Below are positions 7,151-8,497 of a stretch of 8,497 nucleotides of DNA, in pieces. The stretch lies in contig JAKDLE010000081.1 in assembly GCA_030453005.1 (NCBI GenBank), forward strand, positions 1 to 8,497, given 5' to 3'. Position numbers and translations under genes: made by a program. This DNA is from Pseudonocardia sp. (lineage in GTDB: Bacteria > Actinomycetota > Actinomycetes > Mycobacteriales > Pseudonocardiaceae). A model generated the notes under the pieces. That model worked only from the letters and a program-made list of their open reading frames with translations, did not search any database and was not told the origin of the DNA. How positions within the stretch are numbered: the stretch's first letter is position 1; each line of letters opens with the position of its first letter.

Positions 7151-7155
7151 CACGC

Positions 7156-8370
7156 ATGAGTGGTAACAAGATCGTCGTGTACAAGGAGCCGGGCGTCGTC
7201 GCGGTGGAGAACCACGACGCACCGAAGCTCGAGGTACCGGCCGAGGTCGCCGAGGCCAAGGGCATGACGCGCAAGGCCGAGCACGCGGTGATCCTGCGGA
7301 CGGTCTCGACGAACATCTGCGGTTCCGACCAGCACATGGTGCGCGGACGCACCGACGCCCCGCCCGGACAGACCCTGGGCCACGAGATCACCGGCGAGAT
7401 CGTCGAGAAGGGCAGCGACGTCCAGTTCCTCGATGTCGGCGACATCTGCTCGGTGCCGTTCAACATCGCGTGCGGACGCTGCCGCAACTGCCGCGAGGGC
7501 CAGACCGGCATCTGTCTCAACGTCAACCCGGGCCGTGCGGGCTCCGCCTACGGCTACGTCGACATGGGCGGCTGGGAGGGCGGCCAGGCCGAGTACGTCA
7601 TGGTGCCCTTCGCCGACTTCAACCTGCTCAAGTTCCCCGACCGCGACCAGGCCCTGGAGAAGATCCTCGACCTGACGATGCTGTCGGACATCTTCCCCAC
7701 CGGCTACCACGGCGCCTACACCGCGGGCGTGAGCACCGGGTCCACCGTCTACGTCGCGGGGGCCGGACCCGTCGGACTCGCCGCGGCGTACTCGGCGACC
7801 CTGCTCGGCGCGGCCGTCGTGATCGTCGGGGATCTCAACGCCGACCGGCTCGCGCAGGCCCGCTCGTTCGGCTGCGAGACCGTCGACATCTCCGCCGACG
7901 CCACGCTGGAGGACCAGATCGCGCAGATCCTCGGTACCAACGAGGTCGACTGCGCCGTCGACGCCGTCGGTTTCGAGGCCACCGGGCACGGCAGCGACGG
8001 CGGCGAGGCGCCCGCCGCGGTGCTCAACTCGATCATGTCGCTGACCCGGGCGGGCGGCAGCCTGGGCATCCCGGGCCTCTACGTCACCGGCGACCCGGGG
8101 GCGTCCGACGCCGACGCCCAGACCGGCACCCTCAAGGTGCGCCTCGGCCTGGGCTGGGCCAAGAGCCACACGCTGCACACCGGCCAGTGCCCGGTGCTGA
8201 AGTACAACCGCGGCCTGATGATGAGCATCCTGCACGACAAGGCCCACATCGCCGACGCCGTGAACGCCACGGTGCTGTCCCTCGACGACGCCCCGCGCGG
8301 CTACGAGGAGTTCGACAAGGGCGCGGCGAAGAAGTACGTGCTCAACCCGAACGGTCTCATCCCGGCCTGA
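7156..8370 (+). CDS. fdhA: Formaldehyde dehydrogenase, glutathione-independent, zinc- and NAD-dependent
   Basis: It oxidises formaldehyde to formate with NAD without a thiol cofactor, in the cytoplasm; relatives of the Pseudomonas putida enzyme can also dismutate aldehydes with bound NAD. The 404 residues compare with 399 in that enzyme. Catalytic zinc ligands correspond with a constant offset of nine: C55 (NICGSDQH), H76 (LGHE) and D178 (LSDIFPTGYH). The structural zinc cysteines are C106, C109, C112 and C120, with the usual 3-3-8 spacing. The NAD site is VAGAGPVGLAAA (200-211). The ATG at 7156 follows a strong GAGGAGG site, which is itself buried in a hairpin. The gene stands alone between the LVIVD fragment and a long inverted repeat. 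A role in detoxifying formaldehyde from demethylation or C1 metabolism is likely. A different aldehyde or alcohol as the true substrate cannot be excluded. Confidence 0.95.
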   Translation: MSGNKIVVYKEPGVVAVENHDAPKLEVPAEVAEAKGMTRKAEHAVILRTVSTNICGSDQHMVRGRTDAPPGQTLGHEITGEIVEKGSDVQFLDVGDICSVPFNIACGRCRNCREGQTGICLNVNPGRAGSAYGYVDMGGWEGGQAEYVMVPFADFNLLKFPDRDQALEKILDLTMLSDIFPTGYHGAYTAGVSTGSTVYVAGAGPVGLAAAYSATLLGAAVVIVGDLNADRLAQARSFGCETVDISADATLEDQIAQILGTNEVDCAVDAVGFEATGHGSDGGEAPAAVLNSIMSLTRAGGSLGIPGLYVTGDPGASDADAQTGTLKVRLGLGWAKSHTLHTGQCPVLKYNRGLMMSILHDKAHIADAVNATVLSLDDAPRGYEEFDKGAAKKYVLNPNGLIPA

Positions 8371-8379
8371 GCCCCACCT

Positions 8380-8441
8380 CGCACACCGCGCGGTCACCTC
8401 GCAGCCCGTCGGCGGTGCGCGAGGTGACCCGGCGGTGTGCG
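8380..8441 (+). terminator. Long imperfect inverted repeat after fdhA, probable terminator
   Basis: Left arm 8380-8402 and right arm 8419-8441 pair over 23 positions with only two internal mismatches: an outer 10 bp, the mismatches, then GGTCACCTCGC with GCGAGGTGACC (11 bp perfect). The loop is 16 bases. It starts 9 bases after the fdhA stop. There is no T-tract, as is common in high-GC actinobacteria. It could stop transcription from either side. The remaining bases to 8497 hold no gene that can be supported. Confidence 0.6.
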
Positions 8442-8497
8442 TCGCCCCGGTCCAGCCCCGGCCGCAACCCCCAGCCGTACATGACCCCGCCGCGCGC

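Noticed and set aside
6619..7155. N-terminal extension of the formaldehyde dehydrogenase frame
   Set aside because: The open frame crosses the pseudogene region in a shadow frame. The ATG at 7156 has a strong ribosome site and gives the family's normal length.
7142..7159. Five-codon leader ORF (MRRHA) overlapping the fdhA start
   Set aside because: Its ATG has no ribosome site of its own and is part of the hairpin stem; a translated leader peptide cannot be supported.
8356..8497. Open minus-strand frame entering from the right edge (contains VMYGWGLRPGLDRGD) with high GC at third positions
   Set aside because: It could be the 3' end of a convergent gene, but it is only about 46 codons, crosses the inverted repeat and overlaps the fdhA end, and another minus frame is nearly as open. 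No family was recognised.

Overview
The window is very GC-rich, with G or C at most third codon positions, GTG starts and few T-tracts. The gene families fit a high-GC actinobacterium; Pseudonocardiales is a reasonable guess, but no RNA marker in the window confirms it.

Left part (1-3717): a complete ferric-iron type ABC importer. The ATP-binding subunit gene reads leftward and runs off the window edge. It is divergent from a gene pair encoding the substrate-binding protein and a two-domain permease, whose coding regions overlap by 10 bp. The binding protein keeps the His/Tyr iron-ligand pattern of the FutA group. The divergent intergenic region carries a partial IdeR/DtxR-like iron box overlapping a TAGGCT -10 element.

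Middle part (3662-6203, minus strand): two translationally overlapping genes, a UDP-glucuronate decarboxylase (UDP-xylose synthase) followed by an FAD protein related to UDP-galactopyranose mutase. They probably supply an activated sugar for a cell-surface glycan. The FAD gene ends inside the 3' end of the convergently transcribed permease gene. It begins with a 15-bp tandem repeat and contains a G8/C7 hairpin.

Right-middle part (6204-7093): about 0.9 kb without an intact gene. It holds a leader with a second TAGGCTAG element, then a DUF305 remnant on the minus strand that needs three frame changes. This abuts, head to head, the 5'-truncated C-terminus of an LVIVD-repeat protein on the plus strand. 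It looks like the scar of a rearrangement.

Right part (7094-8497): an intact glutathione-independent formaldehyde dehydrogenase (fdhA-type). Its Shine-Dalgarno sequence lies inside a perfect 9-bp hairpin, and a long inverted repeat follows the gene. No phage, transposase, tRNA, rRNA or CRISPR was seen. No clearly new multi-gene system was recognised; the most unusual points are the rearrangement scar, the fdhA leader hairpin and the paired TAGGCTAG elements.
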